Assembly (NCBI RefSeq): GCF_012933445.1
Contig: NZ_JABBNC010000022.1
Location: forward strand, 1 to 64,000
Direction of reading: 5' to 3'
Source: Actinoplanes sp. TBRC 11911
GTDB lineage: Bacteria > Actinomycetota > Actinomycetes > Mycobacteriales > Micromonosporaceae
Length of the DNA: 64,000 nt
Position numbers and translations under genes: made by a program. Positions 34,043 through 44,121 of the stretch are shown piece by piece. Each line of letters starts with the position of its first letter. Position 1 is the stretch's first letter. The notes under the pieces were generated by a model, which did not search any database, was not told where the DNA came from, and saw only the letters and a list, made by a program, of their open reading frames with translations.

Positions 34043-34504
34043 TCAGTCGTCGAAACCGAGCGAGCTGGCCAGCCGGCCGGCGGCGACGCGCGGCGGACGG
34101 CCACGGATCAGCGAGGCGATCATCTCGGCCTCGCGCTCCTGGGCCGTGGTGTAGCCGACCCGGCCCAGCACCCGGCGTACGGTGGCCGGGTCGAGGTCGG
34201 GAAACAGCGAGGACAGGCCGGCGTCGGCGCCGGAATGTCCACTGAGGATGTGCGCCAGCTCGTGCAGGACGATGTGCTCGGCGTGCAGCGGCGAGGTGCC
34301 CGGGTCGTAGAACACGTGATCGGCGCGGTCGGTGCCGACCCACAGCCCGCACGGGGCGTCCGCGCTGAGCCCGGGCACGGCGTGGCGCAGCAGCGGGCGG
34401 CCGCGCCGCCCGGCCAGCTCGGCGCAGAAGGCGTCCAGGTCGAACGGGCTCGGGATGCGGATGCCGCGCAGCCGAGCCTCGCACCGCCGGCGCAGGCTTT
34501 CCAT
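34043..34504 (-). CDS. ImmA/IrrE family metallopeptidase-like protein
   Basis: A 153-residue protein with the zinc-protease motif HELAH (in HIVLHELAHILSGHSGAD, about 83-100) and a downstream acidic residue region EREAEMIAS that supplies the third ligand in this family. ImmA-type proteases cleave XRE-family repressors in mobile elements and stress systems, and the convergent XRE regulator next door is an obvious candidate target. The N-terminal part has a conserved FDLDAFCAELAGRRGRPL pattern found in actinobacterial relatives. ATG 34504 is chosen from the family start. It is divergent from ppdK. Confidence 0.83.
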   Translation of the reverse strand: MESLRRRCEARLRGIRIPSPFDLDAFCAELAGRRGRPLLRHAVPGLSADAPCGLWVGTDRADHVFYDPGTSPLHAEHIVLHELAHILSGHSGADAGLSSLFPDLDPATVRRVLGRVGYTTAQEREAEMIASLIRGRPPRVAAGRLASSLGFDD

Positions 34505-34663
34505 CACGCAGAGGCTACCCGGGGGCCACGCTGCGCGGAACTGCGCGAAGAAAGCGCTTACCGAACAGTGATGCCCGGGGAGATAGCCATTCGGCAACGC
34601 TGCGCTTAGCCTTACGAATCTCAGGGCAGGAGGAATTCAAGTCGTTGAATCGAAACCCGAAGG

Positions 34664-37345
34664 GTGGCTGGCGTGAAGTACGTCTATGACTTTGCCGAGG
34701 GGAACAAGGACCTCAAGGATCTGCTCGGGGGCAAGGGCGCGAACCTCGCGGAGATGACCAACCTCGGGTTGCCCGTGCCCGCCGGATTCACCATCACGAC
34801 GCAGGCATGCCAGCGTTACCTCACCGACGGCGAACAGGTCGAGGGCCTCGGCGCGGAGATCGACGAGCACCTGGCCGCGCTGGAGGGCGCCATGGGCCGC
34901 CGGCTCGGCGACCCGGCCGACCCGCTGCTGGTGTCGGTGCGCTCCGGGGCCAAGTTCTCGATGCCCGGCATGATGGAGACCGTCCTGAACGTGGGCCTCA
35001 ACGACGAGTCGGTGGCGGGGCTGTCCCGCCAGGCCGGCGACAACGACCGCTTCGCCTGGGACTCCTACCGGCGGCTCATCCAGATGTTCGGCAAGACCGT
35101 CTGCGACGTGCCCGGCGAGGAGTTCGAGGACGCGCTGCACGAGGCCAAGACGGCGAAGGGGGTCACCGACGACGTCCAGCTCGACGCCGAGGATCTTCGG
35201 GCACTCGTCACGGCGTACAAGAAAATCTTCTCGAAGCACACCGGGCAGGAGTTCCCGCAGGACCCGCGCGAGCAGATGGATCTCGCCGTCGCCGCGGTGT
35301 TCCGCTCCTGGAACGCCGAACGTGCCGTGGTGTACCGCCGTCAGGAACGCATCCCCGCCGATCTGGGCACCGCGGTCAACGTGGTCGCGATGGTCTTCGG
35401 CAACCTCGGGCCGGACTCCGGGACCGGCGTGGCGTTCACCCGCGACCCGGCCACCGGCGAAAGCGGGATATATGGGGATTATCTCCAGAACGCGCAAGGC
35501 GAGGACGTGGTCGCCGGCATCCGCAACACCATCGGGCTGGCCGACCTCGAAGGCCTGGACAAGAAGTCGTACGACGAACTGCTGCAGATCATGGCGACGC
35601 TGGAGGGGCACTACCGCGACCTGTGCGACATCGAGTTCACGATCGAGCGCGGCAAGCTGTGGATGCTGCAGACCCGGGTCGGCAAGCGGACCGCGGCGGC
35701 GGCCTTCACGATCGCCTCGCAGCTCGTCGAGGAAGGCATGATCGACCTGGACGAGGCCCTCGACCGGGTGACCGGCGCCCAGCTCGCGCAGCTGATGTTC
35801 CCGCGGTTCGACTTATCCGGCGATCCCCGGCCGCTGACCTCGGGGATCGGGGCCTCACCGGGTGCGGCGTCGGGCGAGGTCGCGTTCACCTCGGCGCGGG
35901 CGGTCGAGCTGGCCGACGAGGGCAAACAGGTCATTCTCGTACGCCGGGAGACGAACCCGGACGACCTACCCGGCATGATCGCGGCCCAAGGGATCCTGAC
36001 GAGCCGTGGCGGGAAGACGTCGCACGCCGCGGTGGTGGCGCGGGGGATGGGCAAGACGTGCGTGTGCGGGGCGGACGCGCTCGACGTCGGGCGGGACCAG
36101 TTCACGGTGGACGGTCAGGTGGTCCGCGAGGGGGACGTGGTGTCGATCGACGGGACCACCGGGCGCGTGTATCCGGGGTCGGTGCCGGTCCGGCCGTCGG
36201 AGGTCGTTCAGTATTTTGAGGGGTCGCTGGCGCCTTCTACGTCTCGTCTCGTCGGTGCGGTGGATCAGTTGATGACGCACGCCGACTCGCTGCGGGCGTT
36301 GCGGGTGCGGACAAATGCCGATAATGCGGAAGATTCCGCTCGTGCCCGGCGGTTTGGGGCGCAAGGGATCGGGTTGTGCCGGACCGAGCATATGTTCCTG
36401 GGGGATCGGCGGTCGCTTGTCGAGCGGCTGATCCTGGCGCGTACCGATGCGGATCGGGATGCGGCGCTGGACGCGTTGAAGCCGTTGCAACGCGCCGACT
36501 TTTTGGCGATTTTCCGGGAAATGGACGGACTTCCCGTGACAATTCGCCTCATCGACCCTCCGTTGCACGAGTTCCTGCCCTCGCTCGAAGAACTAGCCGT
36601 CAAGGTCGCCGTCGAACACGAACGCGGCCAGACCGACGAGCACGACGAGCAGTTGCTGGCCGCGGTGCGGCGCATGCACGAGCAGAACCCGATGCTCGGG
36701 CTGCGAGGCGTACGGCTGGGCCTGGTCATTCCCGGACTTTTCGGCATGCAGGTCCGCGCCATCGCCGAAGCCGCCGTCGAACTGGCCCGCGACGGCGGCA
36801 CACCCCACCCCGAGATCATGGTGCCGCTCGTCGGTGCCGTCCAGGAGCTCGAGACCGTACGCGTCGAGGCCGCCCGCATCATCGACGAGGTGGTCGGCGA
36901 CTCCGGCGTCGACGTACTGATCGGCACCATGATCGAAGTCCCGCGGGCCGCACTGACCGCCGGGCAGATCGCCTCGGCGGCCTCGTTCTTCTCGTTCGGG
37001 ACCAACGACCTCACCCAGATGGCGTGGGGCTTCTCCCGCGACGACGTCGAAGGCGCGTTCTTCTGGCGCTACTTCGAACTGGGCATCTTCGGCATCTCCC
37101 CGTTCGAGTCCCTCGACCGCGACGGCGTCGGCCGCCTCGTCCGCATCGCCGCCGAAGAAGGCCGCGCCGCCCGCCCCGACCTCAAACTCGGCGTCTGCGG
37201 CGAACACGGCGGCGACCCCGACTCCGTGCACTTCTTCCACGAGGTAGGCCTCGACTACGTCTCCTGCTCCCCGTTCCGCGTACCGATCGCCCGCCTCGAA
37301 GCCGGCCGCGCCGCGGTGGAATCAACCGGTTCCGACCACCGCTGA
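34664..37345 (+). CDS. ppdK: Pyruvate, phosphate dikinase
   Basis: An 893-residue enzyme interconverting pyruvate, ATP and phosphate with PEP, AMP and pyrophosphate. The N-terminal ATP-grasp nucleotide domain (LLGGKGANLAEMTNLGLPVP, about 21-40) is followed by the central swivelling domain with the phosphorylated histidine in TSRGGKTSHAAVVARGMG (about 446-463). The C-terminal PEP/pyruvate TIM barrel has LGLRGVRLG, SFGTNDLTQM and GVCGEHGGDP. Length is standard. GTG 34664 or 34673 may initiate. A perfect AGGAGG at 34628-34633 is too far upstream for either. It ends in a strong terminator. Confidence 0.97.
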   Translation: MAGVKYVYDFAEGNKDLKDLLGGKGANLAEMTNLGLPVPAGFTITTQACQRYLTDGEQVEGLGAEIDEHLAALEGAMGRRLGDPADPLLVSVRSGAKFSMPGMMETVLNVGLNDESVAGLSRQAGDNDRFAWDSYRRLIQMFGKTVCDVPGEEFEDALHEAKTAKGVTDDVQLDAEDLRALVTAYKKIFSKHTGQEFPQDPREQMDLAVAAVFRSWNAERAVVYRRQERIPADLGTAVNVVAMVFGNLGPDSGTGVAFTRDPATGESGIYGDYLQNAQGEDVVAGIRNTIGLADLEGLDKKSYDELLQIMATLEGHYRDLCDIEFTIERGKLWMLQTRVGKRTAAAAFTIASQLVEEGMIDLDEALDRVTGAQLAQLMFPRFDLSGDPRPLTSGIGASPGAASGEVAFTSARAVELADEGKQVILVRRETNPDDLPGMIAAQGILTSRGGKTSHAAVVARGMGKTCVCGADALDVGRDQFTVDGQVVREGDVVSIDGTTGRVYPGSVPVRPSEVVQYFEGSLAPSTSRLVGAVDQLMTHADSLRALRVRTNADNAEDSARARRFGAQGIGLCRTEHMFLGDRRSLVERLILARTDADRDAALDALKPLQRADFLAIFREMDGLPVTIRLIDPPLHEFLPSLEELAVKVAVEHERGQTDEHDEQLLAAVRRMHEQNPMLGLRGVRLGLVIPGLFGMQVRAIAEAAVELARDGGTPHPEIMVPLVGAVQELETVRVEAARIIDEVVGDSGVDVLIGTMIEVPRAALTAGQIASAASFFSFGTNDLTQMAWGFSRDDVEGAFFWRYFELGIFGISPFESLDRDGVGRLVRIAAEEGRAARPDLKLGVCGEHGGDPDSVHFFHEVGLDYVSCSPFRVPIARLEAGRAAVESTGSDHR

Positions 37346-37359
37346 CGATTTCGCAGGGG

Positions 37360-37396
37360 GCCCTCCGGGGGATGTGTTCCCCGGAGGGCTCTTTTT
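37360..37396 (+). terminator. Intrinsic terminator of ppdK
   Basis: An 11-bp stem, GCCCTCCGGGG (37360-37370) with CCCCGGAGGGC (37379-37389), an 8-nt loop and the T-rich tail TCTTTTT. It lies 14 bp after the ppdK stop codon. Confidence 0.92.
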
Positions 37397-37464
37397 GTCG
37401 GAGGTGGGGTCTAGCGTCGGTCAGTGACAGCGGACACAAGGTCACCCAGTCGAAGGAGCCCGCG

Positions 37465-37875
37465 ATGGCGTCCCAGCTCAACCCGTACATCACCTTCAAC
37501 GGCAACGCCCGCGAGGCCATGGAGTTCTACCACTCCATCCTCGGCGGCGACCTGACCGTCAACACGTTCGGCGAGTTCGGCAACCCCGACCCCGCCGTCG
37601 CCGACAAGGTCATGCACTCGATGGTCACCTCCCCGCGCGGCTACATGCTGATGGCCTCCGACACGGCCCCCGGCATGCCCTTCACCGCCGGCAACAACAT
37701 GAGCATCAGCCTGAGCGGCGACCCGGGCGAGGGCCTCGAAGACGTCTGGGACAAGCTGGCCGCCGGCGGCACCGTCCACGTCCCCTTCGAAAAGCAGATG
37801 TGGGGCGACGTCTTCGGCCTCCTCACCGACCGCTACGGCATCCAGTGGATGGTCGACGTGGTCGCCCAGCAGTAA
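37465..37875 (+). CDS. VOC family / PhnB-like glyoxalase-fold protein
   Basis: A 136-residue vicinal-oxygen-chelate fold protein of the PhnB-like (3-demethylubiquinone-9 3-methyltransferase-like) group. LNPYITFNGNAREAMEFYHS at the N-terminus, LGGDLTVNTFGEF, and the C-terminal DRYGIQWMVDV are typical. The family has diverse or unknown functions and this member is not assignable. ATG 37465 follows CGAAGGAG at a good distance. It is monocistronic between two terminators. Confidence 0.88.
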   Translation: MASQLNPYITFNGNAREAMEFYHSILGGDLTVNTFGEFGNPDPAVADKVMHSMVTSPRGYMLMASDTAPGMPFTAGNNMSISLSGDPGEGLEDVWDKLAAGGTVHVPFEKQMWGDVFGLLTDRYGIQWMVDVVAQQ

Positions 37876-37882
37876 CGCCCCC

Positions 37883-37906
37883 GGCGAGGCCGGCCCCGGC
37901 CTCGCC
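37883..37906 (+). terminator. Terminator hairpin after the VOC gene
   Basis: GGCGAGGCCGG (37883-37893) pairs with CCGGCCTCGCC (37896-37906). It lies 8 bp after the stop codon and is followed by a C/T-rich tract rather than a T-run. Confidence 0.7.
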
Positions 37907-38344
37907 TCCCCTTCCCCCGCCCGGCCTCGGGGTTCGCCGCCGCTCGCCCGCGGCGTCCTGCTTCGCGGCCGCTTGCCCGCGGCCACCCGCTTCGCGGACG
38001 ACCAACAGCTCGGCAATGACGCGACCCGAGGGCAGGCTCGTCCTCGGCCGTCGACGTCGCTGGTGGCCCGGCGCGCTTGGGGACTCCACGGCGCCGCGCC
38101 GCTCGACAAGATCCCTCTTGAGGACACATTCGCGGGATGGCGCGCCCGGCCCGAATGGCCCTCGGTTGTCGCGCGCGGTGCGGGCCCGGCTGCCCGGGAG
38201 GCCGACCGCCCATGACCGCGCGAACGTGTCCGCATAATAATAATTTTATCACCATTCACACCTTTCTACGTCTCATGTCGGCATGCCAGGTGGCTGTCCG
38301 TGTGCAGTTCTTGGGCAGCCCGCGCGCCGCGTGTCCGCGAAATC

Positions 38345-38395
38345 GGAACCTTGGCAAGTTAGGGCTCGTATGTGGGCGTAACTTTCCAAGGTCTC
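38345..38395 (-). repeat. Core hairpin of the dispersed repeat, copy 4, reverse orientation
   Basis: GGAACCTTGGCAAGTTA (38345-38361) and TAACTTTCCAAGGTCTC (38379-38395) flank a 17-nt loop. The loop, read on the minus strand, is CGCCCACATACGAGCCC, the same as the loop of copies 2 and 3. The outer parts of the 415-bp repeat are missing, so the hairpin itself may be the mobile or conserved unit. Confidence 0.85.
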
Positions 38396-38501
38396 GAAAT
38401 CCGACCCCCATCGCGCCCCGCAAAAGCCAACCAACGCTGATAAATCGACCGTCCTCATTAGACGATCGCCCACGATACGAGCGTCTTGTTCCGGATAGTG
38501 G

Positions 38502-38838
38502 AACTGTTCAGCTGTTTCTGGCGCCGCTCACGCTCCGATGAGTTGACCTTGCGCGGCGGACCTGCGCGGACCGTCGCTGTGGGGAGCTGGGACCTTCCGG
38601 TCGTGGCGGGTGCCCACACCTGGGTGGGGGTGGCTGCGGTGTGGGCAACCGCAACTTCCTCGGCGTCGCGACTGCCCACACGGGGGTGGGGGTGGCTGCG
38701 GTGTGGGCAACCGTCACCTCGGCGTCGCGACTCGCCACGCCCGGGTGGGGCGGCCACTGTGGGGAGCTGGGACCTGCCCGGACCTGGCGGCGTCGCCTCG
38801 CACGGGGACTCCCCGCCGACGGAACCAGTTGAACAGTT
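38502..38838. repeat. MITE-like element with terminal inverted repeats enclosing hairpin array
   Basis: AACTGTTCAGCTGTTTC at 38502-38518 is mirrored by GGAACCAGTTGAACAGTT at 38821-38838 (15 of 18 positions complementary). ATAGTG occurs just outside each end (38495-38500 and 38843-38848), though not in strict target-duplication positions. Between them lie the 62-bp-period hairpins and no coding sequence. This could be a non-autonomous mobile element, but no related transposase is in the window. Confidence 0.45.
38576..38741. repeat. Array of three 45-nt hairpins at 62-bp period
   Basis: Hairpins begin at 38576, 38638 and 38700, exactly 62 bp apart. Each has a left arm like GGTGTGGGCA and a right arm like TGCCCACACC about 35 nt later; the third is degenerate in its right arm. 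The geometry equals that of the eight-hairpin array at 54893-55366, while the loop sequences differ. Confidence 0.8.
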
Positions 38839-39020
38839 ACGAATAGTGAGACGGCGGACGCAGGCGCGCTTAGCCTTCCGGAAATCCCACACGAGACACT
38901 GTTCCGAACGCTGGCAGCAATCGATCGCTTCGCCGAGCCAAGAGTGCCACGCGACCCGGCGAGCGGAATCGCCCACAGTCGCGTCTGGCTGACGCAGCGC
39001 ACGGTGATGCAGGCGGCGCA

Positions 39021-39080
39021 CGGCGGACGCACGCAGCGAACGGCGGACGCACGCAGCGAACGGCGGACGCACGCTGCGGC
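39021..39080. repeat. Three tandem copies of a 20-bp unit
   Basis: The unit CGGCGGACGCACGCAGCGAA is present at 39021-39040 and 39041-39060 exactly, and in a diverged third copy at 39061-39080. It lies 44 bp beyond the recQ stop codon. No function can be assigned. Confidence 0.9.
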
Positions 39081-39123
39081 ACGCCCGGTCAGACCAGACG
39101 CGGGCACCGCCCCCGGTCTCGCG

Positions 39124-41187
<2,064 letters not shown>

Positions 41188-41229
41188 GTGGCGATATTAG
41201 AGAGGGGGACCGACATTCGGCTCGCGCCC

Positions 41230-41255
41230 TGTGGACAAACCCGCGATGTGGATAA
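41230..41255. promoter_or_regulatory. Pair of DnaA boxes upstream of recQ
   Basis: TGTGGACAA (41230-41238) and TGTGGATAA (41247-41255) are two close matches to the DnaA box (complements TTGTCCACA and TTATCCACA) in the same orientation, 17 bp apart. They lie in the 147-bp gap before recQ. This is too few for an origin, so control of recQ by DnaA is the more reasonable reading. Confidence 0.6.
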
Positions 41256-41334
41256 CGCCCGGCCCCTTCGCCCCGCCACGTAGCGTGCCTTCCGCGATCG
41301 CAAATTCACGGAATTCCGAGTACGGAGGTGGTGG

Positions 41335-43338
41335 TCAGACGGACGTCGTGGGAGTCAGGTGATCAAGGGCCACCATCTCCAGCACGACCTGCGCCGGCGA
41401 TCCGGACGCCGCGCGCAGTGTCAAAGCCGCCTTCTGCTCGGCGTGCTGCTCTGCCACTTGGTGCAGCGCCGACACGCCGGCACTCGACAGGTGCGTCACC
41501 GCGGACAGGTCGACGGTCATCGCGACCGTGCCGCCCCGGCTGCGGCGCAACAGCTCCTGGCGGGCCTGGAAGGCGGTTGTCGTGTCGAGCGGGCCCTCCA
41601 GCAGCACGTCGGTCTCGTGGCCGCCGGGCTGTTCGAGCACGCGGAACTCTGGCTCGTCGGGTGTTTTGCGAGTTTGGGTGGGGGTGGGGGCGGGGTGCTG
41701 GTGTACGTCGAGAAGCCGGGCCGGACGCACCAGCGTGTGCCGGACCTGGGCGACCGTGCCGTCGGCGCCGGGTTCGACGCGCAGGCTGTCGACGAGCTGG
41801 GCGGTGAGGGCGAGACCGCGCCCGCGGGTGGGTTGGCGTTCCGGTTCCCGCCAGCGGCCCTGGTCGGTGACGGTTGCCTCGATCACACCGGCTGGGGTGA
41901 GCGTCGCCCGCAGCGTCACCTTCGGGCCGCGGCCGCCGTCCGGCGACGGTCCGGACGAGGCGGAGCCGTCCACGGGCGGCCCTGACCCGTCCACCACCGA
42001 CCCGGCGGCCACCCCGTCGAACGCGTGCTCGATCGCATTCGTCATCAGCTCACCGAGCGCATGCTGCAGCACGAACACGTCCTGCTCGGTAGCCCCCACT
42101 CCGTCCAGCCACCCGTCCAGGGCCCGCCGCGCCTCCCGCAGCACCACCGGCCGTGCCGGCAGCGACAGCGTCAACGCCCCGGCCACCGGCACCCGCTGCA
42201 CGGCGAGGAGCGTGATGTCGTCGAGGTGCCCGGTGGCCCGCACCAGCAGCTCGACGGCCTGCCCGCACACCCTTTCGGCCGCCGTCGCGTCGGATTCGTG
42301 CAACGCCCGCCCCAGCGCGCTGTCCGCCGCGATCCGCGCCAGTTCGGCCTGGCTGGCCGCGTACGTGCGCCCGGGCCTTTCCAGGATGCCGTCGCTGTAG
42401 AGCAGCAGCACGTCGCCCACCTCGAGGTGCGCGACTCCGACGGGGAACGTCCCGCCGGTGCCGAGCGGCGCCCCGCCGGTGCCGTCGAGGTAGCGCGTCC
42501 GGCCGCCCGCCGAGATCACCAGCGGTGGCGGATGACCCGCGGTGCAATATGTCACCGCCCCGGACACCGGGTCGAACAACACCTGGCAGACGGTTGTCGC
42601 GTGCGCCGCCGGCACCCGCGCCGCCAAGCGGTCCGCGGCTTGGAGCGCCTCCACGATCCCGGCCCCGTCGCTCAACCGGTCCTGGATGACCGCGCGCAGC
42701 TGCCCCATCACCCCGGACGCGGTCACCCCGTGGCCGACCACGTCGCCCACCGTCAGCGCCACCCGCCCGCCAGGCTGCGGCACGGCGTCGAACCAGTCCC
42801 CACCGGCGGCGGTGTCGGCGTCGGCCAGCAGGTACGAGGCGGCCACCTGCGCACCGGGCAGCACCGGCAACCCGGCCGGCAGCAGTTCCCGTTGCAGCGC
42901 GTTCACGACGTCGCGGCTCTGCTCGTAGCGGCGCTGCAGGTGGGCGGCCTCGTCGACGCGTTTGCGGACCATGTCGGTGACGTCGAAGCCGACCCCGACG
43001 ACCCCGCGGCGCTCCCCGTCGACCACCCACGGCGTGATGGTGAAGTTCGCGTACATCTCCAGCACCGACCCGTCGGGCTGGTCGAGGTGGACCCGCCATT
43101 CCTCGCCGTTGACGGGGGCGCCGGTGCGGTACACCTCGTAGTACGCGTCGACGATCTGCTGGCCGACCAGGTCGCTGATCACGTCCCGGATGGGCAGGCC
43201 GCGGAACTCGCGGCCGGGCAGCACCGACCGGGTGGCCGCGCTCAGCGTCAGGACCCGCAGTTCCGGGCCTTCGCAGACGGCCAGGATGAAAGGCACCTGG
43301 TCGATCGCGGACAGCAGGAGGTCGTCCATCCTCCCCAT
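41335..43338 (-). CDS. Multidomain SpoIIE-type phosphatase: PAS, PP2C, HATPase and STAS
   Basis: A 667-residue signalling protein containing a complete partner-switching set. Residues about 5-125 form a PAS sensor, and about 145-365 a PP2C/SpoIIE phosphatase with GGDWFDAV, GDVVGHGV, TAGHPPPL, YSDGILERPG and GHLDDITLL. About 385-510 is a RsbW-like ATPase with the N-box ELMTNAIEHAFD and G-box GRGLALTAQ. About 550-665 is a STAS antagonist domain with TVDLSAVTHLSSAGVSAL containing the phosphorylatable serine. It would integrate a PAS-sensed cue to release an anti-sigma factor or act within itself. ATG 43338 or 43329 may start it. Confidence 0.9.
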   Translation of the reverse strand: MGRMDDLLLSAIDQVPFILAVCEGPELRVLTLSAATRSVLPGREFRGLPIRDVISDLVGQQIVDAYYEVYRTGAPVNGEEWRVHLDQPDGSVLEMYANFTITPWVVDGERRGVVGVGFDVTDMVRKRVDEAAHLQRRYEQSRDVVNALQRELLPAGLPVLPGAQVAASYLLADADTAAGGDWFDAVPQPGGRVALTVGDVVGHGVTASGVMGQLRAVIQDRLSDGAGIVEALQAADRLAARVPAAHATTVCQVLFDPVSGAVTYCTAGHPPPLVISAGGRTRYLDGTGGAPLGTGGTFPVGVAHLEVGDVLLLYSDGILERPGRTYAASQAELARIAADSALGRALHESDATAAERVCGQAVELLVRATGHLDDITLLAVQRVPVAGALTLSLPARPVVLREARRALDGWLDGVGATEQDVFVLQHALGELMTNAIEHAFDGVAAGSVVDGSGPPVDGSASSGPSPDGGRGPKVTLRATLTPAGVIEATVTDQGRWREPERQPTRGRGLALTAQLVDSLRVEPGADGTVAQVRHTLVRPARLLDVHQHPAPTPTQTRKTPDEPEFRVLEQPGGHETDVLLEGPLDTTTAFQARQELLRRSRGGTVAMTVDLSAVTHLSSAGVSALHQVAEQHAEQKAALTLRAASGSPAQVVLEMVALDHLTPTTSV

Positions 43339-43363
43339 ATTGCCGGAACCCGGCCGGAAAGCG

Positions 43364-44005
43364 TCACTCGGCCAGGGGTAGCTCGATCGTGTGAGCCGTG
43401 TGCGACGCCTTGGTGGCCAGATATCGGACGTTAGCGGCGGAGAGGTGCACTCCGGTCGGGATCTGCTGGGCCACGTCAATGCCGCAATCAGACAATTGGT
43501 CCGCTTTGTCCGGATTGTTCGACAGGAGCCGGATGCGGTCGGCGCCGAGCGCGAACAACATCTGCGCGGCAGCACTGTAGTCACGCTCGTCCTCGCCGTG
43601 CCCGAGCGCGACGTTCGCCTCGTACGTGTCGAGCCCGGAATCCTGCAGCGCGTACGCGTCGAGTTTCGCGTACAGGCCGATGCCGCGGCCCTCCTGGCGC
43701 AGGTAGAGCAGGAAGCCGCCCTGGTCGGCGATCTTCTCGACCGCCTCGCGGAGCTGCGGGCCGCAGTCGCAGCGCTGGCTGCCGAACACGTCGCCGGTGA
43801 GGCATTCGCTGTGCGGGCGCACGAGCGGCGGCCGTCCGCCGGCCGCGCATTTGGTCAGGGCGCGCTGCCAGTCGCCGAGGCCGAGGGCCAGGTGTTCCTT
43901 GCCGTCGACGAGCCCGTCGAAGGTCATCACCCGTGCCGTGGTGGTGTAGCCGTCCCCGAAGCGCAGCGGAACAGTCACCTGCTGCCGCACCGTGGCTTCC
44001 TTCAT
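43364..44005 (-). CDS. ribA: GTP cyclohydrolase II
   Basis: A 213-residue stand-alone GTP cyclohydrolase II, without the DHBP-synthase half found in RibBA fusions. Zinc ligands are the cysteines at 68, 79 and 81 (ECLTGDVFGSQRCDCG), and RQEGRGIGLYAKLDAYALQD (about 103-122) follows. It opens the GTP ring to give 2,5-diamino-6-ribosylamino-4-pyrimidinone 5'-phosphate. The tyrosine equivalent to E. coli Tyr105 (here about Tyr118) is retained. It is divergent from a RibD-type reductase gene and adjacent to pterin/glycosyl genes, suggesting a role outside riboflavin synthesis. Confidence 0.93.
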   Translation of the reverse strand: MKEATVRQQVTVPLRFGDGYTTTARVMTFDGLVDGKEHLALGLGDWQRALTKCAAGGRPPLVRPHSECLTGDVFGSQRCDCGPQLREAVEKIADQGGFLLYLRQEGRGIGLYAKLDAYALQDSGLDTYEANVALGHGEDERDYSAAAQMLFALGADRIRLLSNNPDKADQLSDCGIDVAQQIPTGVHLSAANVRYLATKASHTAHTIELPLAE

Positions 44006-44121
44006 CGGTCCTCCTCGTTGATCCCGCGCCGGTATCCCACCGGTTCAGACCGCGACCGTGCCACTCATATTCGCCCGGATTATCTTGGACGCAAGTCGAG
44101 CAGAGGGTGGGGCTGCGGTCG

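Larger units (their letters stand above)
37907..39123. other. 1.2-kb gene-free region rich in repeats and hairpins
   Basis: No frame here has both a start signal and the codon bias of neighbouring genes. It contains an AT-rich patch (38236-38256), the core of the dispersed hairpin in reverse orientation (38345-38395), a hairpin array at 62-bp spacing (38576-38741) enclosed by imperfect terminal inverted repeats (38502-38518 and 38821-38838), and a 20-bp tandem repeat (39021-39080). It separates the convergent VOC and recQ genes. Confidence 0.75.

Noticed and set aside
38502..38838. LexA/SOS boxes in the GAACTGTTC-like ends
   Set aside because: The sequence lacks the GAAC-N4-GTTC spacing of actinobacterial SOS boxes and lies between convergent genes.
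41188..41334. Chromosomal replication origin
   Set aside because: Only two DnaA boxes, no AT-rich unwinding stretch, and no dnaA, dnaN or gyr genes nearby.
43364..44005. FAPy-producing variant of GTP cyclohydrolase II
   Set aside because: From memory, the Streptomyces enzyme that releases the formylamino intermediate has lost the tyrosine equivalent to E. coli Tyr105; here that tyrosine is retained, so the normal reaction is more likely.
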